A DNA stretch of 64,000 bases, from contig JAQULP010000001.1 in assembly GCA_028718525.1 (NCBI GenBank), positions 169,778 through 233,777 on the forward strand, in the 5' to 3' direction. This DNA is from Sulfuricurvum sp. Its GTDB lineage: Bacteria; Campylobacterota; Campylobacteria; Campylobacterales; Sulfurimonadaceae. Made by a program: the position numbers and the translations under genes. Below the pieces are notes generated by a model. That model saw only the letters and a program-made list of their open reading frames with translations, did no database searches and was not told where the DNA came from. How positions within the stretch are numbered: the first letter of the stretch is position 1; the number at the start of each line of letters is the position of its first letter. Positions 7,781-15,997 of this stretch are shown piece by piece.

Positions 7781-8275
7781 ATGCAAGCGTACACTCACCC
7801 CTTTCCCCCTATCCTCGACCACAACACCCGTGTTCTTTTTCTCGGGAGTTTCCCCAGTATCGCGTCGTTCGAGCAGGCTTTTTATTATGCCCATCCGCGC
7901 AACGCGTTTTGGCCGATCCTCGAAGCCATTTTTGATGTACGTCTGGAAACCAATGAGGCGAAAAAAACATTTTGTCTGGAAAAAGGGATCGGGTTATGGG
8001 ACGTCATAGGAAGCTGTGAGCGGAACAACTCCAGCGATACGAATCTGAAAAACTGTATCCCGAACGATTTTGAAAAGCTCTTGCGTGAGTATCCTCACAT
8101 CCGGGCACTCGGTTTTACGGGAAAAAAAAGTTTTGACCTGTTTCACAAACATTTCAGTGAGTTGAAGGTCGAGAAGGTATTGCTCCCTTCCACTTCACCC
8201 GCCCATGCGGCGATGAAATACGGAGAAAAAAAAAGGGTGTATGAAGCTTTTATGAGTAAGTTTTTAACTGCTTAA
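7781..8275 (+). CDS. deoxyinosine (hypoxanthine) DNA glycosylase, UDG family 6
   Basis: 164 aa with the UDG-superfamily fold. The motif GSFPSIASF near residue 26, YYAHPRNAFWPILEAIF just after it, and the late STSPAHAAM motif match the hypoxanthine-DNA glycosylase group (family 6). That family removes deaminated adenine (hypoxanthine) from DNA, complementing the uracil glycosylase encoded 4 kb upstream. The stop overlaps the convergent carboxypeptidase gene by 12 bases. A Mug/TDG-like activity is the main alternative. Confidence 0.82.
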   Translation: MQAYTHPFPPILDHNTRVLFLGSFPSIASFEQAFYYAHPRNAFWPILEAIFDVRLETNEAKKTFCLEKGIGLWDVIGSCERNNSSDTNLKNCIPNDFEKLLREYPHIRALGFTGKKSFDLFHKHFSELKVEKVLLPSTSPAHAAMKYGEKKRVYEAFMSKFLTA

Positions 8276-9064
8276 AACCTGCTCAAAAATATTTTTTGCC
8301 GTCTTCCAGCGGTCCCCTTTGGCGTTCATCATAACGATCACGCAATCGTGGCCGTCTTTTTTCGCCCGGGCGATCAGACAGGCTCCCGCTTTGGCGGTGT
8401 AGCCCGTTTTTACCCCTACGGCGTATTCATATCGGGTCAAGAGACGGTTATGGGTATAGGCGAAAAATTCCCGATGAGTATTGAGTGAGTAATAGGTATA
8501 TTTATCGATACGGCTAATCTCATTGAATTTCTTATTTTTAATCGCGTATTCGGTCATTTTCAAAAGATCTTTCGGAGTCGAATAATGTTCTTTGTTATCG
8601 TAGCCGCACGGGTTGGCAAATCGTGTATGCCCCATTCCGATCTTTTTTGCCTTGGCATTCATCATTTCGACAAAATGTTCTTCCGTCCCCCCTATGGCAA
8701 TTGCAATCGCTTTTGCGGCATCGTTATCCGATTTAATCATCGCCGCTTTGCATAAATCTTCCATACGGATAACATCACCCCGTTTGTAACCTGCGATTGT
8801 CGGTTCGACTTGCGTCATCTCACGCGTAATGGTGACCGAACGGTTCAGATTTCCCTGTTCTATCGCCAACAGCACCGTCATCACTTTGGTCAAACTCGCC
8901 GGATGGAGCTCTTTAAAAGGCTCTTTGGCATAAAGCATCTGCTTTGAGGTCATGTCTTTAACCAGTAACGCCTCCACGTCGAGATTATTCAACTCTTTCT
9001 TATCGATTGCGGCAAACAGACTCACCGACCCTATCAGACATAATGAGGCTAATATTTTAATCAT
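8264..9064 (-). CDS. D-alanyl-D-alanine carboxypeptidase (class A low-mass PBP)
   Basis: 266 aa penicillin-binding protein that trims the terminal D-Ala from peptidoglycan stem peptides in the periplasm. It has a signal peptide (ILASLCLIGSVSLFAAI) and the three active-site motifs SLTK (57-60), SDN (112-114) and KTG (219-221), all intact. It stops right after the catalytic domain and lacks the C-terminal beta domain and amphipathic anchor of E. coli DacA, so it is probably soluble. The start at 9064 is preceded by GGGAGAAG; the ATG eight codons upstream is less likely. Confidence 0.9.
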   Translation of the reverse strand: MIKILASLCLIGSVSLFAAIDKKELNNLDVEALLVKDMTSKQMLYAKEPFKELHPASLTKVMTVLLAIEQGNLNRSVTITREMTQVEPTIAGYKRGDVIRMEDLCKAAMIKSDNDAAKAIAIAIGGTEEHFVEMMNAKAKKIGMGHTRFANPCGYDNKEHYSTPKDLLKMTEYAIKNKKFNEISRIDKYTYYSLNTHREFFAYTHNRLLTRYEYAVGVKTGYTAKAGACLIARAKKDGHDCVIVMMNAKGDRWKTAKNIFEQVLSS

Positions 9065-9224
9065 TGATCGTTCTTCTCCCTTTATCATAGAGCCTTAGAA
9101 AGCAAACGATGTACCAATAGCTTATGGGTTTTGAGGTTCCTACAAAAGCGGTATACCCATCCGCGCATCATCATGACGGCATGAGCATAACCATCCTATC
9201 GGTTCTATTGGTGAGGGATACGCT
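9065..9224. other. intergenic, no clear gene
   Basis: 160 bases between the carboxypeptidase start and the porin stop, both on the minus strand. No open frame with family resemblance and no convincing hairpin plus T-run were seen. It should hold the carboxypeptidase promoter, but I could not identify it. Confidence 0.4.
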
Positions 9225-10490
9225 TTAAAACGTATGGGTATCGTGGGCACCGAGTTCTATCGTATAGTTAAGCAGTACTTCGTGAACGGTTTTCAGTTCC
9301 GTACCGATTATTTTAGAATGGTCCTGATTGTATTGGAACCGAAATCGGGAATGTTCAAACGGTTCATACTCTAGTTTGAGGGTTGTACGATTTAGATTAT
9401 CGGGTAGTCCGGCACTGTTTTTATTGAGGCTATCATAACGAATCCCCGCCGCCCAATTCTGATCGAACGTGTATAGGAGTTCGCTGTAATATCCTGACTG
9501 CTTTTGAGTTAGCGTACCCATATCTTTATTCCGCTGCATCCATTCGTTCTGCCATACCAATGTGCCGTACTCTCCCAAGGGATAGGCGAGTGTCAAATCG
9601 ACCCCGTAAATCTGTGTGTTTCCATACGTTGTAAAACTATCCGCGATCAGGTCTCCGGCGCTGTCTACATTCTGCACCTGTGATTTTCCCCGAGCATAGT
9701 TCACACCGGACAACAGGGTCGAATCTCCGAAATCGCTGCGGGTTTTGAGATATCCGACGACCGTCGATGCCGACTCTTTGGCACTGAACCCCTGGTTGGA
9801 ATTGCCGTTAAAGAGTTCTAAACCCGCCTTGAGATAGATCGGTATCGGTACCGTCCACTGCAACTGCGCCCCTTCGCCGCCCAAAGCTTCAGGACCGAAA
9901 AATACCGCATTGATTAATTCCTGATCCTCAAAATTCCATGCATGGTGATGTTTTTCATTCACTTGTCCAAAAGCACTTTTAAATTTTCCGGCTTTAAAGC
10001 GTAACCCGTAATCCAGTGTTTTAGTAATAAAATTCGCCTCTTCGATTTCCATCGCACCATCTCCACGCACGTGAAAAAGTGCACCTGCATCCAGATAGGA
10101 ACCGACAGAAGCGTTCATGGCCACTTCGGCATAATTAAAATTAAATCCCCGTTTGGAATTGTTCTGAATTTCCATCTCTCCGTATCCCGGGATAACGGCA
10201 GAAGCGAATTGCACGTTTGAAACATTTCGAGCCGTAAATCCACCGTTAAGGACTATTTCAATATCCGGGACATGTTCAGCGTGAGCCGAATGTTCTTTAG
10301 CCGGCGATTCGAGGATTTCTTCCTCTTCATTCCCCTTCGAAGGGTGCACTTTCTCAATATTAAGATGCTGTTGCATCTGCGATACTTGCCGTTGCAACGC
10401 TTCCATCTGCTGTTTTAACTGTTCCACTTCGGTATCGCCGGCGAATAACCCACCGGCACATACCAGTGAACATACGGTTTTTTTGACCAT
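9225..10490 (-). CDS. putative outer-membrane porin with N-terminal coiled coil
   Basis: 421 aa. A signal peptide ends near GGLFAGD, followed by a short coiled coil (EVEQLKQQMEALQRQVSQMQ) and a His/Glu-rich linker (SPAKEHSAHAEHVPDI). The rest alternates like a beta-barrel and ends in a terminal Phe (AHDTHTF), the usual outer-membrane insertion signal. It resembles the group often called zinc-regulated or phosphate-selective-type porins. His-rich patches (NEKHHHAWNF) and the His/Cys-rich protein encoded just upstream suggest a role with divalent metals, but this is inference. Not assigned to a named family. Confidence 0.6.
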   Translation of the reverse strand: MVKKTVCSLVCAGGLFAGDTEVEQLKQQMEALQRQVSQMQQHLNIEKVHPSKGNEEEEILESPAKEHSAHAEHVPDIEIVLNGGFTARNVSNVQFASAVIPGYGEMEIQNNSKRGFNFNYAEVAMNASVGSYLDAGALFHVRGDGAMEIEEANFITKTLDYGLRFKAGKFKSAFGQVNEKHHHAWNFEDQELINAVFFGPEALGGEGAQLQWTVPIPIYLKAGLELFNGNSNQGFSAKESASTVVGYLKTRSDFGDSTLLSGVNYARGKSQVQNVDSAGDLIADSFTTYGNTQIYGVDLTLAYPLGEYGTLVWQNEWMQRNKDMGTLTQKQSGYYSELLYTFDQNWAAGIRYDSLNKNSAGLPDNLNRTTLKLEYEPFEHSRFRFQYNQDHSKIIGTELKTVHEVLLNYTIELGAHDTHTF

Positions 10491-10534
10491 AGTCTCTCCG
10501 ATAAAAATAAATAATGTTATAGAGTTTGGTTATT

Positions 10535-10816
10535 TTATAGTGTTACAGAAGGGGAGGGAGGTGCCCGAGCATCGGTAGCCGTATACGGACGTTTGTCTAC
10601 GTCAACCGAATCGGGTTGGAAAATTTCCCCAAACCGGGGCAAGTTCAATCGAATCGGCTCAGTGACGGGAGCATCGGAACCGCTGGCTAAATCAAGTGCA
10701 ATACATTTGATACAATGGGTATGTTCACCCGTATCATGGTGGATATGGGTGTTGGCAAAACTCATCGATGCCATAAACCATAATATCAATATCAAACGCA
10801 AGCGGATTATTTTCAT
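10535..10816 (-). CDS. small exported His/Cys-rich protein
   Basis: 93 aa with a signal peptide (LILILWFMASMSFA) directly followed by a metal-binding-looking segment HIHHDTGEHTHCIKC (five His and a CXXC). The remaining 60 residues are Pro-rich without recognisable domains. The layout recalls DUF2946/DUF2607-type periplasmic proteins encoded with metal-uptake porins, and here the porin gene follows after 44 bases on the same strand. Metal chelation or sensing in the periplasm is inferred only. Confidence 0.65.
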   Translation of the reverse strand: MKIIRLRLILILWFMASMSFANTHIHHDTGEHTHCIKCIALDLASGSDAPVTEPIRLNLPRFGEIFQPDSVDVDKRPYTATDARAPPSPSVTL

Positions 10817-10822
10817 CGTGCA

Positions 10823-10828
10823 ATTATA
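10823..10828 (-). promoter_or_regulatory. -10 hexamer of the His/Cys-rich protein and porin genes
   Basis: TATAAT on the minus strand, six bases upstream of the ATG at 10816 and back to back with the divergent mlaE -10 at 10859. The short distance means this transcript too may have almost no leader. No clear Zur/Fur palindrome was found in the 53-base gap. Confidence 0.4.
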
Positions 10829-10858
10829 GCTAATATTTCACACTCAATTTCGTTTCGT

Positions 10859-10864
10859 TATAAT
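10859..10864 (+). promoter_or_regulatory. -10 hexamer 5 nt before the mlaE ATG (leaderless candidate)
   Basis: TATAAT (10859-10864), then GGGTT, then the ATG at 10870. There is no purine-rich Shine-Dalgarno between the hexamer and the start. It would make the first gene of the lipid-transport operon leaderless. Confidence 0.45.
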
Positions 10865-10869
10865 GGGTT

Positions 10870-11988
10870 ATGCAAAGCGTATCTCCTGCCTCCATCGACA
10901 TTGTCACAGAACCTTCCCGTACCCTCTTGTATTGCCGTGGAGAATGGACGTTGCCCTATTTAAAAACCGTAGAACGCCAGCTCGCCTCGCTTGTTCCCCG
11001 CTCCCTCATTGTATGGGATGTCAGCGGTGTCACCCGGCTCGATTCGGCCGGAATCGCCCTCTTTCAATTGACCAATCGCCATTTTGAAACTACGAATATT
11101 GCCTCCGAATTTATCGGCGTAAGCGAAACCCAAAACAAACTTTATCGCCTCCTGTATCCCCAAAAATCGGAAAAGGCCCCTCCGCAATCGCCCCCTTCTC
11201 CCCTTTATAGGTTAGGAATGAAGACCCATCATATCCTTTTAGGGATCGGAAATTTTTTAGCCTTTTTGGGTGAAGCGTTCGTCTTATTATTCTCCACTCT
11301 GATTCATCCCGGCCGTATCCGTTACCGTTCCATCGTGGCTAACATCTTTACGACCGGAGCCGAAGCGTTGCCGATAATTGCCGTCAGCGCATTTTTAATC
11401 GGCGTAGTCGTCGCCTATCAGAGTATTGTACAGCTCCAAAAATTCGGTGCCGACATTTTCATTGTCGATATGATCGGGATATCGCTTACCCGGGAACTGG
11501 CTCCCCTTATCACCGCAATCGTCGTAGCCGGGAGGAGCGGTTCGGCATTCACCGCCCAAATCGGGACCATGAAAATGACCCAGGAAATCGATGCGATGAA
11601 AACGATGGGGTTTGATCCTATTGTCTTTTTGGTCTGGCCCCGTGTCTTCGCCTTGATGATTGCCATGCCTTTGCTGATCTTTTTTGCCGATATGGTCGGT
11701 ATTTTCGGGGGGATGGTGATTGCCCAGATACAAACCCATTTGAGTTATATCGAATTCATTAACCGCCTGCAATCAACCCTGCATCTCAAACATTACCTCA
11801 TCGGTATTGTCAAAGGGCCGTTTTTTGCCTTTTTGATCGCCATATCCAGCACCTATCGGGGATTTCAAGTCTCTTCGAATACCGAAAGCATCGGTCTGAA
11901 TACGACGCAAAGCGTTGTCAACGCCATTTTTCTCGTGATTGCCTGCGATGCCCTTTTCTCTATTTTACTTACGCAGTTAAAATTATGA
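10870..11988 (+). CDS. mlaE: MlaE-type ABC permease fused to an N-terminal STAS domain
   Basis: 372 aa. Residues 1-97 form a STAS-like domain (LIVWDVSGVTRLDSAGIALF), the equivalent of the separate MlaB subunit of E. coli. From about residue 115 to the end is the MlaE permease: GAEALPIIAVSAFLIGVVVA, then a TRELAPLITAIVVAGRSGSA coupling segment and the final membrane helices. It is the inner-membrane channel of a phospholipid ABC transporter. It is first of a four-gene operon and overlaps mlaF by four bases (ATGA). The same order occurs at the C. jejuni iamB-iamA locus. Confidence 0.92.
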   Translation: MQSVSPASIDIVTEPSRTLLYCRGEWTLPYLKTVERQLASLVPRSLIVWDVSGVTRLDSAGIALFQLTNRHFETTNIASEFIGVSETQNKLYRLLYPQKSEKAPPQSPPSPLYRLGMKTHHILLGIGNFLAFLGEAFVLLFSTLIHPGRIRYRSIVANIFTTGAEALPIIAVSAFLIGVVVAYQSIVQLQKFGADIFIVDMIGISLTRELAPLITAIVVAGRSGSAFTAQIGTMKMTQEIDAMKTMGFDPIVFLVWPRVFALMIAMPLLIFFADMVGIFGGMVIAQIQTHLSYIEFINRLQSTLHLKHYLIGIVKGPFFAFLIAISSTYRGFQVSSNTESIGLNTTQSVVNAIFLVIACDALFSILLTQLKL

Positions 11989-12737
11989 AACCGGTCATTC
12001 AAGCAAAAAACATTACAACGACACTGGGAGGGAACCTTATCCACGACCGTGTCAATTTCACTGTTTATGAACATGAGATCTACGCCTTTTTAGGGGGGAG
12101 CGGATCAGGGAAATCGACCCTTCTTCGGGAGATGATTCTTCTTCAACAACCCCAAAGCGGCAGCCTAAACGTCTTAGGGTACGATTTACAGACGCTAAGC
12201 TCTTCCGATGCCCAGGAACTCCGTCGACGATGGGGGGTTTTGTTTCAATCCGGTGCCCTTTTTTCATCCCTTAGCGTAGGGGAAAATATTGCCATGCTGT
12301 ACCGTGAATACACCGACCTCTCGACCGCTTTGATTGATGAGCTCGTCTCACTCAAAATCGATCTCGTCGGGCTCCCTTCCCATGCACGCCATCTTTACCC
12401 CGCACAGCTCAGCGGGGGGATGATCAAACGTGCCGCTCTTGCCCGAGCCCTCGCACTCGATCCTAAACTCCTGTTTTTAGACGAACCCACATCCGGTCTC
12501 GATCCTCTGAGCTCACGCCAATTTGACACACTGATCCGACAGTTACGGGATCTTTTAGGTCTAACCGTTGTCATGGTGACCCATGATTTGGATACTATAC
12601 ACCATATCGTTGACCGTTTTTCGTTATTGGGTGAAAAAAAGGTGATTGCCGAAGGTACTTTGGATGAAGTGCTACGTATCGATCATCCTATAGTCGATTA
12701 TTTCTTTCAAAAGGGATCTCATGGAATCAAAAGTTAA
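11985..12737 (+). CDS. mlaF: MlaF-type ABC transporter ATPase
   Basis: 250 aa cytoplasmic ATPase that powers phospholipid movement with MlaE. Walker A GGSGSGKST is at residues 37-45, the signature LSGGMIKRAALARALALDP and Walker B LLFLDEPTSGLD are intact, and the switch His is in VMVTHDL. It overlaps both neighbours (4 bp with mlaE, 17 bp with the MCE gene), showing translational coupling. It corresponds to C. jejuni IamA. Confidence 0.94.
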   Translation: MKPVIQAKNITTTLGGNLIHDRVNFTVYEHEIYAFLGGSGSGKSTLLREMILLQQPQSGSLNVLGYDLQTLSSSDAQELRRRWGVLFQSGALFSSLSVGENIAMLYREYTDLSTALIDELVSLKIDLVGLPSHARHLYPAQLSGGMIKRAALARALALDPKLLFLDEPTSGLDPLSSRQFDTLIRQLRDLLGLTVVMVTHDLDTIHHIVDRFSLLGEKKVIAEGTLDEVLRIDHPIVDYFFQKGSHGIKS

Positions 12738-13689
12738 CTACACGGTCGTAGGAATTTTTGTCCTCGTCTTGGCCATGGCGCTCATCTCTTTTGCATTTTG
12801 GCTCGGAAAATACAACAAAGATGACCGTTATTACGCCCGTTATTATCTCTATGTCACCGAATCGGTATCGGGGCTTGCCCCCGAAGCCTCCGTAAAATTT
12901 CACGGTGTCGATGTAGGGAAAGTCGAATCGATCCGGATTAATCCCAATAACAGCGAAGAGGTCGAACTCGTTTTAAAAATCAAAAAAGAGACCCCTATCC
13001 GCACCGATTCAACGGCACTCCTGAAATTTTACGGAATTACCGGATTGGCCTTTATCGAAATCATCGGCGGTTCCAAAAATGCCCCCCTCCTAAAAACCTC
13101 AGCCAAAGAATACGCAATCATTCCAACCTCACCCTCACTAATTAAACGGCTGGATGAGTCGCTCAGTAGTGTAGCGTCAAAACTCTCCGCAACCCTCGAT
13201 CGTACCGATCGGGTATTTAGCAACCGCAATATCAACAATCTTGCACAATCGTTGGAACATCTTCGCTCTCTGACAGCCCAGATTGACGGGTATCAAGGGG
13301 AGATCAAACACCTGATAGAGCAGACCTCAGCCACGGAAACAAAGGCGACCGAAACATTCGATGTCATCAAAGAATCCGCCCTCACTATCAAAACGACTAC
13401 CGGCAACATCGATACGTTGACGCAAACGAAAATAACGGCGCTCATAGAATCGCTTGCGGCAACTTCGCGCGAAAGCCATGCACTGATCCAAAAAATAGAA
13501 TCTACGGTAGATCGCGGGGATTATAATATTCAATCGGCGAGCGCACCCGCTTCCGCGCAGCTTAATGCGCTCATGGTTCAGATGCAGGTCCTTTCCGATG
13601 AGATGGAATCTACGTTACGCAGCTTGCGTGAAAGTCCATCAGATATCCTTTTCAAAAAATCCGCCCCCAACCCGGGCCCAGGAGAATAA
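12721..13689 (+). CDS. mlaD: MCE/MlaD-type lipid-binding protein
   Basis: 322 aa. A single N-terminal membrane helix (VVGIFVLVLAMALISFAFWL) anchors it in the inner membrane, followed by one MCE domain (about residues 40-118, with GLAPEASVKFHGVDVGKV). The C-terminal half is a predicted long helical coiled coil. Hexameric MCE rings carry phospholipids between the MlaFE pump and the outer membrane. It is longer than E. coli MlaD (about 180 aa) because of the helical tail, which may bridge part of the periplasm. Confidence 0.9.
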   Translation: MESKVNYTVVGIFVLVLAMALISFAFWLGKYNKDDRYYARYYLYVTESVSGLAPEASVKFHGVDVGKVESIRINPNNSEEVELVLKIKKETPIRTDSTALLKFYGITGLAFIEIIGGSKNAPLLKTSAKEYAIIPTSPSLIKRLDESLSSVASKLSATLDRTDRVFSNRNINNLAQSLEHLRSLTAQIDGYQGEIKHLIEQTSATETKATETFDVIKESALTIKTTTGNIDTLTQTKITALIESLAATSRESHALIQKIESTVDRGDYNIQSASAPASAQLNALMVQMQVLSDEMESTLRSLRESPSDILFKKSAPNPGPGE

Positions 13690-13691
13690 CT

Positions 13692-14300
13692 ATGACCCTG
13701 CTCTCTCTGATTTTTCCCGCATCAATGCTCATCCTCCTGGGATGTTCCACGGCTATTGCCCCCTCCATTCATGAATACACTATTTATTCCCCGCACGAGG
13801 CTCACCCTTCAATGGTTGCCCGTTCTTCCAAAGCCCTTCGTATCGCCGCGACTAAAAGCGTCCCGTCGTTACTCTCTAAACACATCTATTATTTACGCCC
13901 TTCCGGGGAGAGCGGTCACTATCTCTACAGCCGATGGAGCGATATCCCCCCTGTTTTGATTGAGCGTAATTTACACACCTTATTGGAAGAAAAGGCCCTT
14001 TTTTCAGCCCTACTTACCTCAGGATCGCACGCCAATGCCGAGTGGATACTCGAATCCGATCTCAGCGCTTTTTATCACCGCTTTGATAGCCGGGGAAACT
14101 CTCAGGCAGTGATAGATATGACATACCGCCTGATCGATTCCGGAACCAAACGGCTTATTGCCTCAAAACGGTTTCTCATAACGCCCCCTTCGCCGACCGA
14201 AGACGCCCCAGGAGGGGTAAAGGCTCTGACTCAGGCGACGAATGAACTCACAGAACAATGTACCCTCTGGTTGGCGGAGCAGATCAAAAATAATCCGTAA
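13692..14300 (+). CDS. ABC-type transport auxiliary lipoprotein
   Basis: 202 aa with a lipobox (LILLGCS, lipidated Cys at residue 19) and the fold signature of the ABC_trans_aux/PqiC-type family: the region HIYYLRPSGESGHYLYSRWS around residue 60, then a LIERNLHTLLEEKALFSALL segment and ADWILESDL-like strand (here AEWILESDLSAFYH). It starts two bases after the MCE gene. It takes the place of MlaC, which is absent; in C. jejuni a lipoprotein gene also follows the MCE gene. It probably docks the MCE ring at the outer membrane. Confidence 0.82.
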   Translation: MTLLSLIFPASMLILLGCSTAIAPSIHEYTIYSPHEAHPSMVARSSKALRIAATKSVPSLLSKHIYYLRPSGESGHYLYSRWSDIPPVLIERNLHTLLEEKALFSALLTSGSHANAEWILESDLSAFYHRFDSRGNSQAVIDMTYRLIDSGTKRLIASKRFLITPPSPTEDAPGGVKALTQATNELTEQCTLWLAEQIKNNP

Positions 14301-14306
14301 ACTGCT

Positions 14307-15170
14307 TTATCCGCGAATATGGACGATCTGTTTAAAAGCGCGCTCAAACGTAGGATAAAGAAACGAAAACCCTTTCTCTTGGAGAAGGCGGGGATAGACC
14401 TCTTTGGATTCCAGCATTACAATCGACCCTTCTCCGAAAATCAGTTTCACCAGCCAGGCGGGTAGATCAAATACAACAGGCCGGTTCAAAACCCTCCCCA
14501 TCACTTTCGTCTGTTCCAAATTGCTGATCGGTTCAGGTGAAGTAAAATTCACAACGCCGCGAATCGACTTCTCCTCGATCACAAAAGCTGCCGCACGGAT
14601 CAAATCTTCCAAATGGATCCAGGAAATCATCTGAAATCCATCCCCCATTTTTCCGCCCAGTCCGAATTTAAAAGGGGGTAGCATTTGAGCCATAGCGCCC
14701 CCTCCCTCTCCGTATACCACGCCAAAACGCATCGTACATACGCGGGTACGATCCGAGTCTCCCTTCATCGCGGCATTTTCCCAGTCACGGACCAACACGC
14801 TTAAAAAATCTTCTCCGTAATGGTGCGAATACTCATCATGCTGATGATAGGCATCGTATATTCCGACGGCAGAAGCATTTAAAAAGGTAGATGGGGGATT
14901 GTCACATAGTTCAAGGGCCTGCACCAATGCGGAAGTTGTCTCTAAACGGCTTTGACGCAAAAGCGATTTGTACTTTTGAGTCCATCGGCCCAATATATTC
15001 GCCCCTGCCAGGTTGATCAGGACATCACTCCCCTCAATTGTATCTTTGATCTGTTGAAGCGGAACCGAGGTGCGGACGCTTAAAGCGATAACACTATCCC
15101 CTCTTTCCTCAAAAAAACGCTTGAGCCCGCTTCCGACGAATCCGCTCATTCCGCATATGGCTATTTTCAT
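14307..15170 (-). CDS. NAD-dependent epimerase/dehydratase family protein (TIGR01777/YfcH type)
   Basis: 287 aa short-chain dehydrogenase-like Rossmann protein. GMSGFVGSGLKRFF (residues 7-20) is the dinucleotide-binding loop; DVLINLAGANILGRWTQKYK, LNASAVGIYDA and FTSPEPISNLEQTKVMGRVL are typical of the TIGR01777 group (E. coli YfcH, plant/cyanobacterial division-site relatives). No substrate is established for the group. The gene is convergent with the lipid-transport operon, six bases from its end. Confidence 0.85.
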   Translation of the reverse strand: MKIAICGMSGFVGSGLKRFFEERGDSVIALSVRTSVPLQQIKDTIEGSDVLINLAGANILGRWTQKYKSLLRQSRLETTSALVQALELCDNPPSTFLNASAVGIYDAYHQHDEYSHHYGEDFLSVLVRDWENAAMKGDSDRTRVCTMRFGVVYGEGGGAMAQMLPPFKFGLGGKMGDGFQMISWIHLEDLIRAAAFVIEEKSIRGVVNFTSPEPISNLEQTKVMGRVLNRPVVFDLPAWLVKLIFGEGSIVMLESKEVYPRLLQEKGFSFLYPTFERAFKQIVHIRG

Positions 15171-15227
15171 CTTTTCAACCCTTCTCTATCTTATCAAATG
15201 ATTGTAGCTTAATGGGTGCATGTTAGG

Positions 15228-15258
15228 ATTAAAGATATAATTGATTTTCATCTTTAAT
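15228..15258. promoter_or_regulatory. 9-bp inverted repeat enclosing a -10 hexamer
   Basis: ATTAAAGAT (15228-15236) and ATCTTTAAT (15250-15258) are exact inverted arms 13 bases apart. A plus-strand TATAAT (15236-15241) starts at the end of the left arm and lies mostly in the centre. This is a typical layout for a dimeric repressor blocking the promoter of the YqfO-like gene that starts at 15283. Confidence 0.5.
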
Positions 15259-15282
15259 TTTAATCTTATAGAGGAAAATACG

Positions 15283-15606
15283 ATGTTGTACCATCTCTTT
15301 GTCTATGCCCCATCCGTTGATGCCGAAACAATCAAAGATGCCCTGTTCGCAGCTGGTGCCGGCCGTTACCAAAACTATGACCGATGCAGTTGGGAATGCT
15401 CCGGAACGGGGCAATTTAGGCCTCTGGAAGGGTCAAATCCGTTTCTGGGGCATCACAATATCGAGGAAAAAGTTGAGGAAATAAAAATAGAGATGATCTG
15501 TGAAACGGCTTCTCTAAAAAAGGTATTGGAAACATTGATTGAAGTACACCCGTATGAAGAACCGGCTTATGGAGTGATCGAAGTTAAAACGTTGAAAGAT
15601 TTTTAG
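15283..15606 (+). CDS. stand-alone YqfO/NIF3-C-terminal-like (CutA-fold) protein
   Basis: 107 aa. The sequence MLYHLFVYAPSVDAETIKDA, then AGAGRYQNYDRCSWECSGTG and finally EVHPYEEPAYGVIEV matches the YqfO insert domain found inside NIF3/DUF34 proteins, here as a free protein. The biochemical role is unknown. The start at 15283 is supported by GAGGAAA 8-14 bases upstream. It is a monocistronic gene with its own operator-like promoter. Confidence 0.8.
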   Translation: MLYHLFVYAPSVDAETIKDALFAAGAGRYQNYDRCSWECSGTGQFRPLEGSNPFLGHHNIEEKVEEIKIEMICETASLKKVLETLIEVHPYEEPAYGVIEVKTLKDF

Positions 15607-15636
15607 ATATTCCCCGACAGGGGGAATAAGGTGGCA

Positions 15637-15969
15637 TCAGCCGCAAGAAGGGACATTGCCTGAATCAGAACCGTATTCAAACAAGAAATCTCGTAAATCT
15701 TGTGATTGAGATTTAAACATTTCACCGTTAAAAAACGCTGCAGATTTATCATTAGCATGAGCTTTAATGATTTTTTCTCCGTTGTTTGCGAATAGCTCAT
15801 CCCATTCGTCTTGTGTATGCATAGCGGCACCTTTTGTACCGTTACCATGACAATTTTTACAGGTTTTCAAATAGGCCTTCTGACCTTTTTTGATATCTGC
15901 AGAGGCTGTTGTACTCATCATACCAACAGCAACGATAGCCGCCAAGAAACATGAAGTTGATTTTTTCAT
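15637..15969 (-). CDS. periplasmic monohaem c-type cytochrome
   Basis: 110 aa with a signal peptide ending near TTASA and one haem-attachment motif CKNCH at about residues 36-40. The length and the GQKAYLKTCKNCHGNGTKGA context fit class I cytochromes c; a Met for the sixth ligand (EMFKSQ or HTQDEW region) is present but cannot be assigned. It is probably a small soluble electron carrier of the respiratory or sulfur-oxidising chain. A Shine-Dalgarno (GGAGAACTGC-ATG) and a large upstream hairpin precede it. Confidence 0.88.
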   Translation of the reverse strand: MKKSTSCFLAAIVAVGMMSTTASADIKKGQKAYLKTCKNCHGNGTKGAAMHTQDEWDELFANNGEKIIKAHANDKSAAFFNGEMFKSQSQDLRDFLFEYGSDSGNVPSCG

Positions 15970-15997
15970 GCAGTTCTCCTTCGAAAATTTTTAGATT

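Noticed and set aside
10491..10534. Zur or Fur box between the His/Cys-rich gene and the porin
   Set aside because: The AT-rich segment contains TGTTATA and TTATAGTGTTAC but no convincing dyad.
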